Source: Micromonospora chaiyaphumensis (GTDB lineage Bacteria > Actinomycetota > Actinomycetes > Mycobacteriales > Micromonosporaceae). From it: a DNA stretch of 64,000 nt. The stretch lies in assembly GCF_900091435.1 (NCBI RefSeq), contig NZ_FMCS01000001.1, positions 681,512-745,511 on the forward strand, in the 5' to 3' direction. Positions 22,374-30,690 of this stretch are shown here, piece by piece. Each line of letters begins with the position of its first letter. Within the stretch, counting starts at the first letter, position 1. Below the pieces are notes generated by a model. The model saw nothing but the letters and a program-made list of their open reading frames with translations. It was not told the DNA's origin and did no database searches. The position numbers were made by a program, and so were the translations under genes.

Positions 22374-23240
22374 TCATCCGCGCAGCCCCAGCCGGCCGGC
22401 CAGCCAGGCGAGCCGGTCGTCCCGGGTGCGGGCGGCGCCCAGGTCGTGTTCCTCGTCGGGGTAGAGCGACACCTTCGCCTGCGGCGCCGCGGCCGCGAAG
22501 GCGGCGCGGGTCCCGGCGCCGACGAAGCGGTCCGCGCCGGCGAACTGGAGGTACGCCCCGGCGCCGAGCCGCCCCACCAGGTCCACCGGGTCCAGGCCGG
22601 TGAAGACCGCCCGGTAGGCCTCCTTCTCCCCCGCCGGCAGCTGGAGCCAGTAGAGGTCGAACCAGTTGGCCCAGGAGGCGTCCGGGGCGAGCAGCACGGC
22701 GGTGCGCAGCCCCGGCTCGCGGGCGGTCAGGTCGACGGCGTACATGGCGCCGTAGTCGTGGCCGACCACCGCGGTGCGGGTCCGGTCCACACCCGGCTCG
22801 GCGAGCAGCCGCCGGTACGCCGCGTGCACCGCGTCGAGCTGGGCGGTGACGGCGGCGCGGTCCCGGGCGTCGCCGACCGGGTCGCCCGCCCACGGGAAGG
22901 TGAGCTGCGGCAGCACGGACACCACGCCCCGGCCGGCCAGGGCGGTCGCCTCGGCCAGGAACTCACTGCGGTCCTGGCTGGCCCGGCCGGGCTCGAACCA
23001 GTGCAGGTCCAGCACCCCGGCCAGCCCGCCGCCGGCGCGCTGCGGCCGGACCAGCCAGGCCCGCACGGCCGGCTGCCCGGCGACCGGAATCTCGATGTCG
23101 CGCACCACCGTGGGCGCCGCGTGGCCCGCGGCCGCCGGGGCCGGCTCGGCGGGTGCCTCCGCCTGGGCGCCGCCGGCACCGGCGAGCGCGCCGACGACCA
23201 GCAGCGCGGCCACGGACACGAGGACGGGAAGACGTCTCAT
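22374..23240 (-). CDS. Secreted alpha/beta hydrolase of dienelactone-hydrolase type with Asp at the nucleophile elbow
   Basis: A 288-residue protein with a signal peptide (hydrophobic residues 7-22, Ala-rich cleavage region near 28) and an alpha/beta hydrolase fold. The nucleophile elbow reads VVGHDYGAMY with Asp162 where Ser or Cys is usual; an acid is available in GADRF and a His in PDEEHDLG. Asp nucleophiles occur in haloalkane dehalogenases and epoxide hydrolases. It is divergent from the CGNR protein gene, and its ATG follows GGAGG. The AT-rich spacer between them is likely its control region. Confidence 0.8.
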   Translation of the reverse strand: MRRLPVLVSVAALLVVGALAGAGGAQAEAPAEPAPAAAGHAAPTVVRDIEIPVAGQPAVRAWLVRPQRAGGGLAGVLDLHWFEPGRASQDRSEFLAEATALAGRGVVSVLPQLTFPWAGDPVGDARDRAAVTAQLDAVHAAYRRLLAEPGVDRTRTAVVGHDYGAMYAVDLTAREPGLRTAVLLAPDASWANWFDLYWLQLPAGEKEAYRAVFTGLDPVDLVGRLGAGAYLQFAGADRFVGAGTRAAFAAAAPQAKVSLYPDEEHDLGAARTRDDRLAWLAGRLGLRG

Positions 23241-23254
23241 GCGCCACCTCCATA

Positions 23255-23278
23255 AGTTTCTAAATGCGTTTTATAACT
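23255..23278. promoter_or_regulatory. AT-rich imperfect palindrome between divergent genes
   Basis: AGTTTCTAAA-TGCG-TTTTATAACT is a 7-of-10 matched inverted repeat in an AT-rich island that stands out from the surrounding GC. On the minus strand it contains a TATAAAA-like -10 about 30 bp before the hydrolase ATG, so a bound regulator would block that promoter. A TAGGAT box at 23287-23292 may serve the rightward gene. Confidence 0.45.
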
Positions 23279-23363
23279 GACGACGCTAGGATGGCGGGCG
23301 GCGATCGGTCAAGTGCGGAGGGACGGCGGGCGTGTCGGCAACCGGACGAGGGAAGAGGCGCGG

Positions 23364-23930
23364 ATGAGCGCGGTGCCACCCCTGGAGCCGGCGCTGCGCC
23401 TGGCCGTCGCGCTGCTGCACAGCTACTGGGTGCTCCAGGACCCGGTCGACCAGCTCTCGGTGGCCCGGCTGCGGGCCGCCGCCCGGGAACTCGGCCTCGC
23501 CGAGGTCGCCGAGCCGCTCGGCGAGGCCGACCTGCCCCGGCTGCGCGAGCTGCGCGACCGGCTCCACGGGGTGTTCGCCGCGCCCGACCCGGCCGCCCGG
23601 GTGGCCACGCTCAACGAGGTGCTGGCCGAGGTGAGCGCCGGCACGGCGGTCGAGCCCGGGCCCGACGGCACCCTGCGGCTCACCCCGCTGCCCCGGCCCG
23701 GCCCGGTCGGGCCGTTCGCCGCCCTGGTCACCGGTGCGCTCGCCCGGGCCGCCGCCACCGGCGGGGCGGAACGGTTCGGCGTCTGCGCGGCCGAGGGGTG
23801 CGACGCGCCCTATCTGGACCGGACCCGGGCCGGCCGGCAGCGCTACTGCTGCGAGCTGTGCAACAACCGCGCCGCCGCGGCGGCGTACCGGGGGCGGTCC
23901 CGGCGCGGCGGACCTGGCAACGCCGCGTGA
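23364..23930 (+). CDS. CGNR zinc-finger / ABATE-domain protein
   Basis: A 188-residue protein. The N-terminal helical part fits the ABATE domain (RLAVALLHSYWVLQDPVDQL). The C-terminal CGNR zinc finger is clear: cysteines in FGVCAAEGCDAPYLD and RQRYCCELCNNRAAAAAYR. Such proteins are thought to be nucleic-acid-binding stress regulators. ATG 23364 follows GAAGAGGCG. It is divergent from the secreted hydrolase and is a candidate regulator of it. It ends at a strong bidirectional-looking terminator. Confidence 0.88.
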   Translation: MSAVPPLEPALRLAVALLHSYWVLQDPVDQLSVARLRAAARELGLAEVAEPLGEADLPRLRELRDRLHGVFAAPDPAARVATLNEVLAEVSAGTAVEPGPDGTLRLTPLPRPGPVGPFAALVTGALARAAATGGAERFGVCAAEGCDAPYLDRTRAGRQRYCCELCNNRAAAAAYRGRSRRGGPGNAA

Positions 23931-23938
23931 CGGGCGGC

Positions 23939-23972
23939 GTCCCCGCGTCCCGCGCCGACGGGACGCGGGGAC
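23939..23972. terminator. Convergent hairpin terminator
   Basis: Perfect 13-bp stem (23939-23951 and 23960-23972) with an 8-base loop, placed 8 bases after the CGNR stop and 12 bases before the stop of the convergent gene, so it can serve both. Confidence 0.75.
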
Positions 23973-23984
23973 CCCCCGTCCCGG

Positions 23985-24755
23985 CTACTGGAGGAACGCC
24001 CCGAGGGGCGACAGCAGCAGCCGGCCGAGCAGTGCGGCGTTGTCGTCCAGCCGCATCCGCTCACACTCGCGGGCGTCCGGGTCGTGCCGGCAGCGCCAGA
24101 TCTTCTGCGCGTTGCGCCAGGCCACGTTCCGGGTGTACTCGACCAGTTCGCCCTGGTACCAGTCGTCGATGTCGCCGTTCACCATGTCGATCATCAACTG
24201 CCAGTGGTCCAGGTAGCCGCGGCGCAGCTCCGGGATCCGCTCGGCGAAGATCTTGTTGATCTCCAGGTAGTCGCGGTGCTGGTCGCTGCCGTCCACCGGT
24301 TCGGAGTCCAGGCTGTCGAAGGTGGTCACCAGCGCGAACGGCAGGTCGTAGTTGATGTGGGCGTTCACCCCGGCGGCGGCCGACGGCAGCGGGCGGGCGT
24401 CCGGGCCGCGCATCCGCTGGAACAGGCACGACCAGGCCTTCGGGGTGCTCGGGTGGGAGTCGGTCCAGAACCGGAGCGCGTCGAAGTAGCGGGCGGCGAA
24501 CTCCACGTCGAGGCGGGCCAGGAAGGCCGGGTCGGTGAAGCGGTCGTCGTACAGCCCGTCGAGGACCGTGGAGGTGATGACCAGGTAGAGCTTGTTGAAA
24601 TCCGCCAGCGGGCAGCTCTCCTCCAGCGGGGGCAGCCGGACCAGCAGGTCCTGGAGCTTCGTGAGGTGGTCGACGACCGCCGGCACGTCGGCGGGGTGGT
24701 CGGCGAGCAGCCCCACGATGTCCTGGTGCACGGGACCCCAGACCGGTTCGGTCAT
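23985..24755 (-). CDS. DUF5995-family protein
   Basis: A 256-residue soluble, helical protein. It shows the run GVNAHINYDLPFALVTTF typical of DUF5995 proteins, with DFNKLYLVITSTVLDGL upstream. The family has no established function; the conserved His/Asn stretch suggests metal or ligand binding. ATG 24755 is preceded by GGAGGAG. It is monocistronic and lies immediately downstream of the LuxR large ATPase gene on the same strand, separated by 111 bp. Confidence 0.8.
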   Translation of the reverse strand: MTEPVWGPVHQDIVGLLADHPADVPAVVDHLTKLQDLLVRLPPLEESCPLADFNKLYLVITSTVLDGLYDDRFTDPAFLARLDVEFAARYFDALRFWTDSHPSTPKAWSCLFQRMRGPDARPLPSAAAGVNAHINYDLPFALVTTFDSLDSEPVDGSDQHRDYLEINKIFAERIPELRRGYLDHWQLMIDMVNGDIDDWYQGELVEYTRNVAWRNAQKIWRCRHDPDARECERMRLDDNAALLGRLLLSPLGAFLQ

Positions 24756-24866
24756 CTCTCCTCCACAGTGGTCGGCGCCCCCCACGACGCCACCCGGTGA
24801 CGCTGGACAGCCTTCCAGCGGCGTACGCCGGCCGGATCAGTAGAACGACGTATTGCCGACGTACGG

Positions 24867-27809
24867 CTAGTCGGCGTTGTTGCGCAGGAAGATGGCGCTG
24901 GCCTGCACCCGGGTGCGGACCTGGAGCTTGTCAAAGATGTGCGACACGTGCACGCCGATGGTCCGCTCGCTGATGAACAGCCGCTGGCCGATCTCCCGGT
25001 TGGTCAGCCCCTCGGCGACCGCCGCGAGCACCTCCCGCTCCCGGGCCGTGAGCACGACCAGCTCGTCCACCGTGGGCGCGGCCGGCGCCGCGGCCCGGGG
25101 CCGGGGCGCCGGACGGGCGGCGGCCGGGACCTCGTCCAGGGCCACCCGGGCCCGCCCGGCCAGGGTACGGATCTCCTCGCTCAGCGGCAGCGCGCCGAGC
25201 GCCTGGGCCGTCCCGTGGGCCTGCCGCAGCAGCTTCCCGGCGGTGGCCAGCCGGCTGCGCCGGCCCAGGAGCGCCTCGGCCTGCCGCAGCCGCGAGTACG
25301 CCGCCGGGTAGGGGTGGTTGCGGCGGTCCCACTCGACGGCCGCGCGGGCCCACAGCTCGGGGTCGCCCCGGCCGTCGTCCAGCCGGCTCAGCTCGGCGGC
25401 ACAGAGCGCCAGGAACCCGTCGGCGACGTAGCGCACCGGTGCGCCGGCCTTCCCACTCTTGGCGGCCACCCGGTCGACCACCTCGCGCAGCCGGCGGACC
25501 GCGTTCTGGTCCACCTCGACGGTGCGGCTCGCGGACGCCTCCGCCTCCGCGCGCAGCCCGTGCCAGGCCAGGGTGGCCAGCACGATGACGTCGTCGGAGC
25601 GGCTCTCGGTCAGGCCCCGCTGGACCGCCTGCCGGGCCAGGTCGTGCCGGCCCTGCCACATGGCCAGCCCGGCGCGCAGGATGAGCATCGGCAGCACGTG
25701 CCGGGCCCCGCCGCCGGCCAGCACGGTGGCGACCGCCTCCAGGTCGCGGTCGGAGGCCTCGACGTCGCCGTAGCCGACGGAGAGCCGGCACCGGGCCAGC
25801 AGCAGCTCGACCGCGTCGGCGCCCGACGGGCGGTGCCGCAGCGCGGCGGCCACCACCTTCTCGGCCTCGGCCCACTGCCCCACCCGGAACAGCCCGTTCG
25901 TGGCGATGGCCAGCAGCCGGGTCTCCCAGGTGCGGCCGAGCCCCAGCTCGGCGACCCGCTCGGCGCCCCGGCGGGCCACCACCACGCCCTCCTCGAGGAT
26001 GTTCAGCGGCCCGGTGAGCAGCTCGGCCAGATGCAGGTACGCGCAGGCCACGTCCTCCGGCCGGCCCGACCGCTCGGCGATGTCCAGCGCCTCGCGCATG
26101 ACGGCCAGCCCGGCGTCCGGATCCTCCAGGTAGGCCTCGCTGAAGCCGAGCGCGGAGCTGGCCAGCACCACCTCCGAGGCGGTGCCCTCGACGTCGGCGG
26201 CCAGCCGCAGCGCCTCCCGGGCCTGGTCGCCGGCCTCGGCGTAGCGGCCCAGGTGCAGCAGCAGCTCGGCCAGGCGGGCGGCGGCCGTGGCGCGTTCCCG
26301 GGGCGTGCAGTCCTCGGCCGCGAGCACCCGCCGGTACTCCGCCTCGGCGGGTGCGGACCGGCCCGCGGCGGCCAGGTAGCGCGCCCGCCGGATGTGCAGG
26401 GCACAGGTGGGCGGGCCGGCCGGGTCGGCGGCCAGCTCCTCCAGCAGGGCCAGCGCGCGGGCGTGCTCGCCGCAGTGGTGCGCCGACTCGGCGGCGTGCG
26501 TCAGCAGCTCGGCCCGGTCGGCCTCGACCGGCTCGGGCCGGCCGCCGTCGGGCAGCACGGCCGGCGGGGTGGTGGCCAGGGTCAGCGCGGCCGACCAGTG
26601 GCGGTGCGCCTCGGCGTAGCCGTGCAGCCGCTCGGCCTCGCGGGCGGCGGCCATCGCGGCCGGCAGCGCCCGGGCCGGCTCGCCGGCCAGCCGCCAGTGG
26701 TGCGCCAGCCGGGCCTGATGCAGCTCGGCGGTCGCCGAGGTCAGCGCCTCGGCGTAGCGGCGGTGCAGCGCGGCCCGCTCGGCGGGGAGCAGCTCGTGGG
26801 CGAGCACCTCGGCCACCAGGCGGTGCCGCAGCCGGTAGCCGTCGTCGGCGCCGACCAGCAGCCGGTGCGCCACCGCCTCCCGGACCGCCTCGATGAGCTG
26901 GTCCTCGGGCAGCCGGACCACCTGGGCCAGCAGCCAGTGCTCGACCGGCTCGACACCGGCGGCGACCGCGTGCACCACGGCGTGCGCGGGCTGCGGCAGC
27001 GCGTCGACCCGGGCCAGGAAGACCTCGCGCAGCGTGTCGGACAGGCCATCGTGGCCGTCGCGCAGGTCGCGGGCCAGCTCCTCCACCACGAACGGGTTGC
27101 CGCCGCTGCGCTGCCACAGCTGGTCGGCGGCCTCGGGAGGCAGCGGCGTGCCGACGATCGCGGCGGCCAGCTCGTCGGTGCCGGCCCGGTCCAGCGGCGC
27201 CAGGTCGACCACCCGGACCGAGCGCAGCCGGCGCAGCTCGGTGAGCACCCGGCGCAGCGGGTGCGCGCCCTGCAACGACTCGGCCCGGATCGCGGCGAGC
27301 ACCGAGAGCTGGAGGTCGCCGAGACCGGCGAGCAGGTAGAGCAGGAGCTGGCGGGTGCTGCGGTCGACCCACTGGAGGTCGTCGAGGACGAGCACCAGCG
27401 GCCGCCCGCCGGCGACCAGGTGCAGGCCACGCGACACCCGCTCCAGCAGCGCGCCCGCGCCGTCCGGGCCCGGGGTCTCCTCGTCGAAGACCTGGAGCAG
27501 GCCACGGACCGCGGAGGAGGTGCGGGCCTCGGTCAGGTCGGCGTCGAGGCGGCGCAGCGCCTGGCGCAGCGGGTGCAGCGGCGAGGCGTCGCCGATGTCG
27601 AGGCAGGTGCCGGTGAGGACCAGCGCGCCCGCGTCCCGCAGGCGCTCGACGGCCTCGGCCAGCAGCCGGGTCTTGCCCACCCCGCTCTCGCCGCTGAGGA
27701 ACACCGCGGCGGTCTGCCCGGGGGCGACGTCGTCGAGCAGCGCCGACCGCAGCGCCGCCATCGTGTCGGCACGGCCGACGAGCGGCGCGGTGTCCACATC
27801 GCTGGCCAT
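24867..27809 (-). CDS. Large ATP-binding LuxR-family transcriptional regulator (LAL)
   Basis: A 980-residue MalT-like regulator. An N-terminal AAA/STAND ATPase has Walker A GESGVGKT near residue 36 and Walker B LVLVLDDLQW. A long TPR-like helical middle follows. The C-terminal LuxR helix-turn-helix is LTAREREVLAAVAEGLTNRE with ISERTIGVHVSHIFDKLQVR. It should bind DNA when a ligand-driven ATPase switch is on. ATG 27809 is used because the in-frame extension to 27839 has no domain content. It is divergent from the adenylate-cyclase/ATPase gene, and the pair share a 189-bp promoter region. Confidence 0.93.
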   Translation of the reverse strand: MASDVDTAPLVGRADTMAALRSALLDDVAPGQTAAVFLSGESGVGKTRLLAEAVERLRDAGALVLTGTCLDIGDASPLHPLRQALRRLDADLTEARTSSAVRGLLQVFDEETPGPDGAGALLERVSRGLHLVAGGRPLVLVLDDLQWVDRSTRQLLLYLLAGLGDLQLSVLAAIRAESLQGAHPLRRVLTELRRLRSVRVVDLAPLDRAGTDELAAAIVGTPLPPEAADQLWQRSGGNPFVVEELARDLRDGHDGLSDTLREVFLARVDALPQPAHAVVHAVAAGVEPVEHWLLAQVVRLPEDQLIEAVREAVAHRLLVGADDGYRLRHRLVAEVLAHELLPAERAALHRRYAEALTSATAELHQARLAHHWRLAGEPARALPAAMAAAREAERLHGYAEAHRHWSAALTLATTPPAVLPDGGRPEPVEADRAELLTHAAESAHHCGEHARALALLEELAADPAGPPTCALHIRRARYLAAAGRSAPAEAEYRRVLAAEDCTPRERATAAARLAELLLHLGRYAEAGDQAREALRLAADVEGTASEVVLASSALGFSEAYLEDPDAGLAVMREALDIAERSGRPEDVACAYLHLAELLTGPLNILEEGVVVARRGAERVAELGLGRTWETRLLAIATNGLFRVGQWAEAEKVVAAALRHRPSGADAVELLLARCRLSVGYGDVEASDRDLEAVATVLAGGGARHVLPMLILRAGLAMWQGRHDLARQAVQRGLTESRSDDVIVLATLAWHGLRAEAEASASRTVEVDQNAVRRLREVVDRVAAKSGKAGAPVRYVADGFLALCAAELSRLDDGRGDPELWARAAVEWDRRNHPYPAAYSRLRQAEALLGRRSRLATAGKLLRQAHGTAQALGALPLSEEIRTLAGRARVALDEVPAAARPAPRPRAAAPAAPTVDELVVLTAREREVLAAVAEGLTNREIGQRLFISERTIGVHVSHIFDKLQVRTRVQASAIFLRNNAD

Positions 27810-27876
27810 GCCCCGCAGCCTAGTCACAGGGTCCCGCACCGTTCTACGGGCTCAACGCCCTTGTGGTACTCCTCGC

Positions 27877-27916
27877 GTCGACATTACGACTAATGGTTGC
27901 GGGTGGTCGACATACG
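27877..27916. promoter_or_regulatory. Repeated GTCGACAT(T)ACG motif in the LAL / cyclase divergent promoter
   Basis: GTCGACATTACG (27877-27888) and GTCGACATACG (27906-27916) occur in the same direction, 29 bp start to start, in the AT-richer centre of the divergent intergenic region. They are candidate binding sites, for example for the LAL protein, but nothing in the sequence proves this. Confidence 0.4.
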
Positions 27917-27998
27917 TCGTCCTACCGATCCCCCGAGGACCCGGTGGTGAAAGTCTCCGGTGGTCGTCAGGCACCGGACCGGGGAAAGGGTGGGTGCG

Positions 27999-30485
27999 AT
28001 GCTGATCACCACGCCCGTGGAGAGTCGGGAAGCCGCCACAGTGGTGCGCTGGCCGGTGCCGGAGGAGCGGCGCACCGTCACCGTCCTCTTCGCCGACATC
28101 GTCGGGTCGACCGGCCTGGTCGAGCGGCTCGACCCCGAGGACGTCCGGGCGCTGCAGCGAGCGTACTTCGGCACGGTGGCCGCGGTGCTGCGCCGGTGGC
28201 ACGGGGTGGTGGAGAAGTACGTCGGCGACGCCGTGATGGCGCTGTTCGGGGCGCACGGCTCCGACGGGTTCGACGCCTACCGGGCGGTGCGCGCCGGGCT
28301 GGAGATCCAGGGCGCGCTGGATCGGCGGCTGCCGGCCGCCACCCGGCTGCGGGTGCGGGTCGGCGTGGCCACCGGCGAGGTGCTGGTCGACCTGGCCGCC
28401 ATCCGCGACGGCGGGCACGGCGCGGCCAGCGGCGCGGTGATCACCACGGCAGCCCGCCTGCAGGAGTACGCCCCGCCCGGCGGAGTGGTGGTCTGCGCGG
28501 CCACCCGGCGGGCGGTCGCCGGCCTGGTCGCGCAACGCCCGCTGGCCGCCATGACGGTGGCCGGCCGGGCGGCGCCGCTGGACGTCTGGCGGGTGACCGG
28601 GCCGGCCCCGCACCGGCCGTCCCGGCACCACGGCCCGCTGGTGGGCCGCCGCCGCGAGCTGGCCACGGCCGGCGACGAGATCGCCCGGGCGGTGCGGGAG
28701 CGCCGTCCACGTTGGATTTCGCTGGTCGGCCCGGCCGGCAGCGGGCGCAGCCGGCTGCTGCACGAACTGGTCCGAGCGGTGTCGACGGTGGACGGCGCCC
28801 GGGTGCGCTGGTGCGTCACGCACTGCCCGCCGTTTCCGGACGGGGACCTCGCGCCGCTGGCGGACCTGGTCCGCGGTTTGGCCGGGCTCGGCGACACCCG
28901 GTCGCCGGAGACCGTACGCCGGCGGCTCGGCGCCGCCCTGGACGGGCTGCTGCCGGCGGCCCGGCGCGGTGCGGCCTCGCACGCGCTGGCCGAGTTCCTG
29001 GCCGCCCCGCGCGACACCGGGGCGGCCCTGCGGGGCGCCGAGGTGTGCCGGGAGGTCCTGCTGGACCTGGCCGCCGGGCAGCCGGTGGTGGTGGCGGTGG
29101 ACGACCTGGACCGGGCCGCACCCGCGCTCAACCGGTTCCTGCACCGGCTCTTCGCCACGGCCAGCGAGCGGGGGCTGCCACTCGCCGTGGTGGCCACCCA
29201 CGGCCCGCGCTGGGCCGACCTGCTGCCCGGGGCGGCCGGCCGGCGGCGCCGGGTGCCACTGCCCGCGCTGGGCACCGTCGACACGGGACGGTTGCTGCGG
29301 CATCTGCTCGACCGGGCCGGCCGGTCCGCGGCGCCGGCCGCGGCGCTGCTCCCGCTGGTCGGCGGCAACCCGGCCGCCGCGGCGGCGTACGTGGCCACGC
29401 TCGGCGCCGACGGCCAGCCGGCCGGGGTGCCCGAGCCGGTCCGCCGCCTGGTCGACGCCCGGCTGGACCGGCTGGACGGCGAGCAGCGGGCAGTGCTCAT
29501 GGCCGCCGCGGCCCGGGAGGGGGACGTCCCGGCCGACACGGTGGCGCGGATGCTCGGCTGGGCGGCCGGGCGCACCGAGCCGGTGCTGGGTGCGCTGGCC
29601 GACGCCGGCCTGCTACGCCGCACCGCCACCGGCGGGTACGCGGTCGCCGAGCCGGCGGTGGCCCGGGTGGCCGCGCACCGGCTGCCCCGCGCGGTGCGGG
29701 CGGAGTTCGTCCGCCGGCTGCGGGACACCGGGACGGCCGGGGCGGTCCGCCCGGCCGTCGCGGGACCGGGCGGCGGGGTCACCACCGGCCGGGCGACCTG
29801 CCCGGCCGGGACGGGGCGCCGGTCGGGTGGAGGGGCCCGACCGGCGCCGGTCCCGGTGACGGCCGGCCCGGCGCCGGGTGTTCCGGCGGCGGGCGGTCCG
29901 CTGCCGGCCGCGGCGCGGGCGGCCGGGGCGTTGCCGGGTGCGGCCCGAGCGGCCGGGGCGTTGCCGGGTGCGGCTCGGACGGGCCTCGCGGCGGCGGATG
30001 TGCCGTCGGCCGGCGGTGCGGAGGGTGTACCGGCGGGGGGCGGCGCGGCGGCGGGGGGCGTCGCGCCGGGTGGCCGCGCGGCGGTCGTCGTCGGCGCGGA
30101 CGGGGGCGCTGCCGGGGCGGGCCGTCCGGCGGGGGTGCCGGGGGGCGCCTCCGCCGGGGGCAGTGCCACGGCGGGCCGTCCGACGGGGGTGCCGGGGGGC
30201 GCCTCCGCCGGGGGCTCTGGCGCGCCGGGTCTTCCGGCGGTCCGGTCCGGCGGCAACCGGGCCGGGCGGCCGGTGCGGGCGCGGCTCGGGGTGTTCCCGG
30301 GGCTCCACGACGCGTTACCGGGCGGCCCGCCGCCGGAGCCGGCGGGCCGGGTGGGACCGGTGGGCGGGCGACCGCCGACCGTCGGGCCGCCGCGTCCGCG
30401 TCGGGTCGCCGGGGAGCCGCCGGCCGCGGCGTCCGGCCGGGCCGGGCGGACCGTGGCCGCCGGCGTGCCGGTGCTCGCCGCCTGA
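27999..30485 (+). CDS. Class III adenylate/guanylate cyclase - ATPase protein with repetitive C-terminal tail
   Basis: An 828-residue protein. Residues 25-185 form a class III nucleotide cyclase homology domain with metal-binding aspartates in TVLFADIVGSTG and YVGDAVMALFG. Residues 215-560 resemble an AAA/STAND ATPase, but its P-loop reads GPAGSGRS (244-251), with Arg where Lys is expected; Walker B is VVVAVDDLD. From about residue 585 to the end (about 245 residues) the sequence is Gly/Ala/Pro-rich with tandem repeats and looks disordered. It could make cAMP in response to ligand binding, or be a signalling scaffold. Start ATG 27999 follows a G-rich ribosome site. A hairpin terminator follows. 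Confidence 0.85.
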   Translation: MLITTPVESREAATVVRWPVPEERRTVTVLFADIVGSTGLVERLDPEDVRALQRAYFGTVAAVLRRWHGVVEKYVGDAVMALFGAHGSDGFDAYRAVRAGLEIQGALDRRLPAATRLRVRVGVATGEVLVDLAAIRDGGHGAASGAVITTAARLQEYAPPGGVVVCAATRRAVAGLVAQRPLAAMTVAGRAAPLDVWRVTGPAPHRPSRHHGPLVGRRRELATAGDEIARAVRERRPRWISLVGPAGSGRSRLLHELVRAVSTVDGARVRWCVTHCPPFPDGDLAPLADLVRGLAGLGDTRSPETVRRRLGAALDGLLPAARRGAASHALAEFLAAPRDTGAALRGAEVCREVLLDLAAGQPVVVAVDDLDRAAPALNRFLHRLFATASERGLPLAVVATHGPRWADLLPGAAGRRRRVPLPALGTVDTGRLLRHLLDRAGRSAAPAAALLPLVGGNPAAAAAYVATLGADGQPAGVPEPVRRLVDARLDRLDGEQRAVLMAAAAREGDVPADTVARMLGWAAGRTEPVLGALADAGLLRRTATGGYAVAEPAVARVAAHRLPRAVRAEFVRRLRDTGTAGAVRPAVAGPGGGVTTGRATCPAGTGRRSGGGARPAPVPVTAGPAPGVPAAGGPLPAAARAAGALPGAARAAGALPGAARTGLAAADVPSAGGAEGVPAGGGAAAGGVAPGGRAAVVVGADGGAAGAGRPAGVPGGASAGGSATAGRPTGVPGGASAGGSGAPGLPAVRSGGNRAGRPVRARLGVFPGLHDALPGGPPPEPAGRVGPVGGRPPTVGPPRPRRVAGEPPAAASGRAGRTVAAGVPVLAA
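29921..29974 (+). repeat. 30-bp in-frame tandem repeat in the cyclase tail
   Basis: A 24-base unit, starting GGCCGGGGCGTTGCC, occurs identically at 29921-29944 and 29951-29974 (period 30 bp, 10 codons), with a degenerate copy just upstream. It encodes repeated AAGALPGAAR and lies inside the coding region. Confidence 0.85.
30117..30215 (+). repeat. 54-bp in-frame tandem repeat in the cyclase tail
   Basis: A 45-base unit occurs at 30117-30161 and 30171-30215 with one mismatch (period 54 bp, 18 codons), encoding repeated GVPGGASAGGS. High identity suggests a recent duplication or slippage, and the copy number may vary between strains. Confidence 0.85.
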
Positions 30486-30488
30486 ACG

Positions 30489-30536
30489 CGACGTCCGGGC
30501 CGGAGCGGGCACGGGGCCACTCCGACCCGGACGTCG
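30489..30536 (+). terminator. Hairpin terminator after the cyclase gene
   Basis: An 11-bp perfect stem (CGACGTCCGGG/CCCGGACGTCG) extended by GGAG/CTCC with a two-base internal loop, around 14 loop bases, starting 3 bases after the stop. Confidence 0.65.
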
Positions 30537-30690
30537 CCGGGGCCACCCGAGCCGACGTCGCCGGATCACCGGGCCGCGCGGGCGCGGGACCTCCCCGATC
30601 CGCCCGTCGCCCGAACCACCCATGCCGCTGGCGAGCATGCCACCCCGACCCGGTCGCCCGGTGCCGCCACGGCGGGCTGGCGCCGGGCGG

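Noticed and set aside
29921..30215. Regularly spaced repeats that might look like a small CRISPR array
   Set aside because: The repeats are in frame inside a coding region, tandem with short unequal spacing, and encode repeated peptide units. No cas genes are present.
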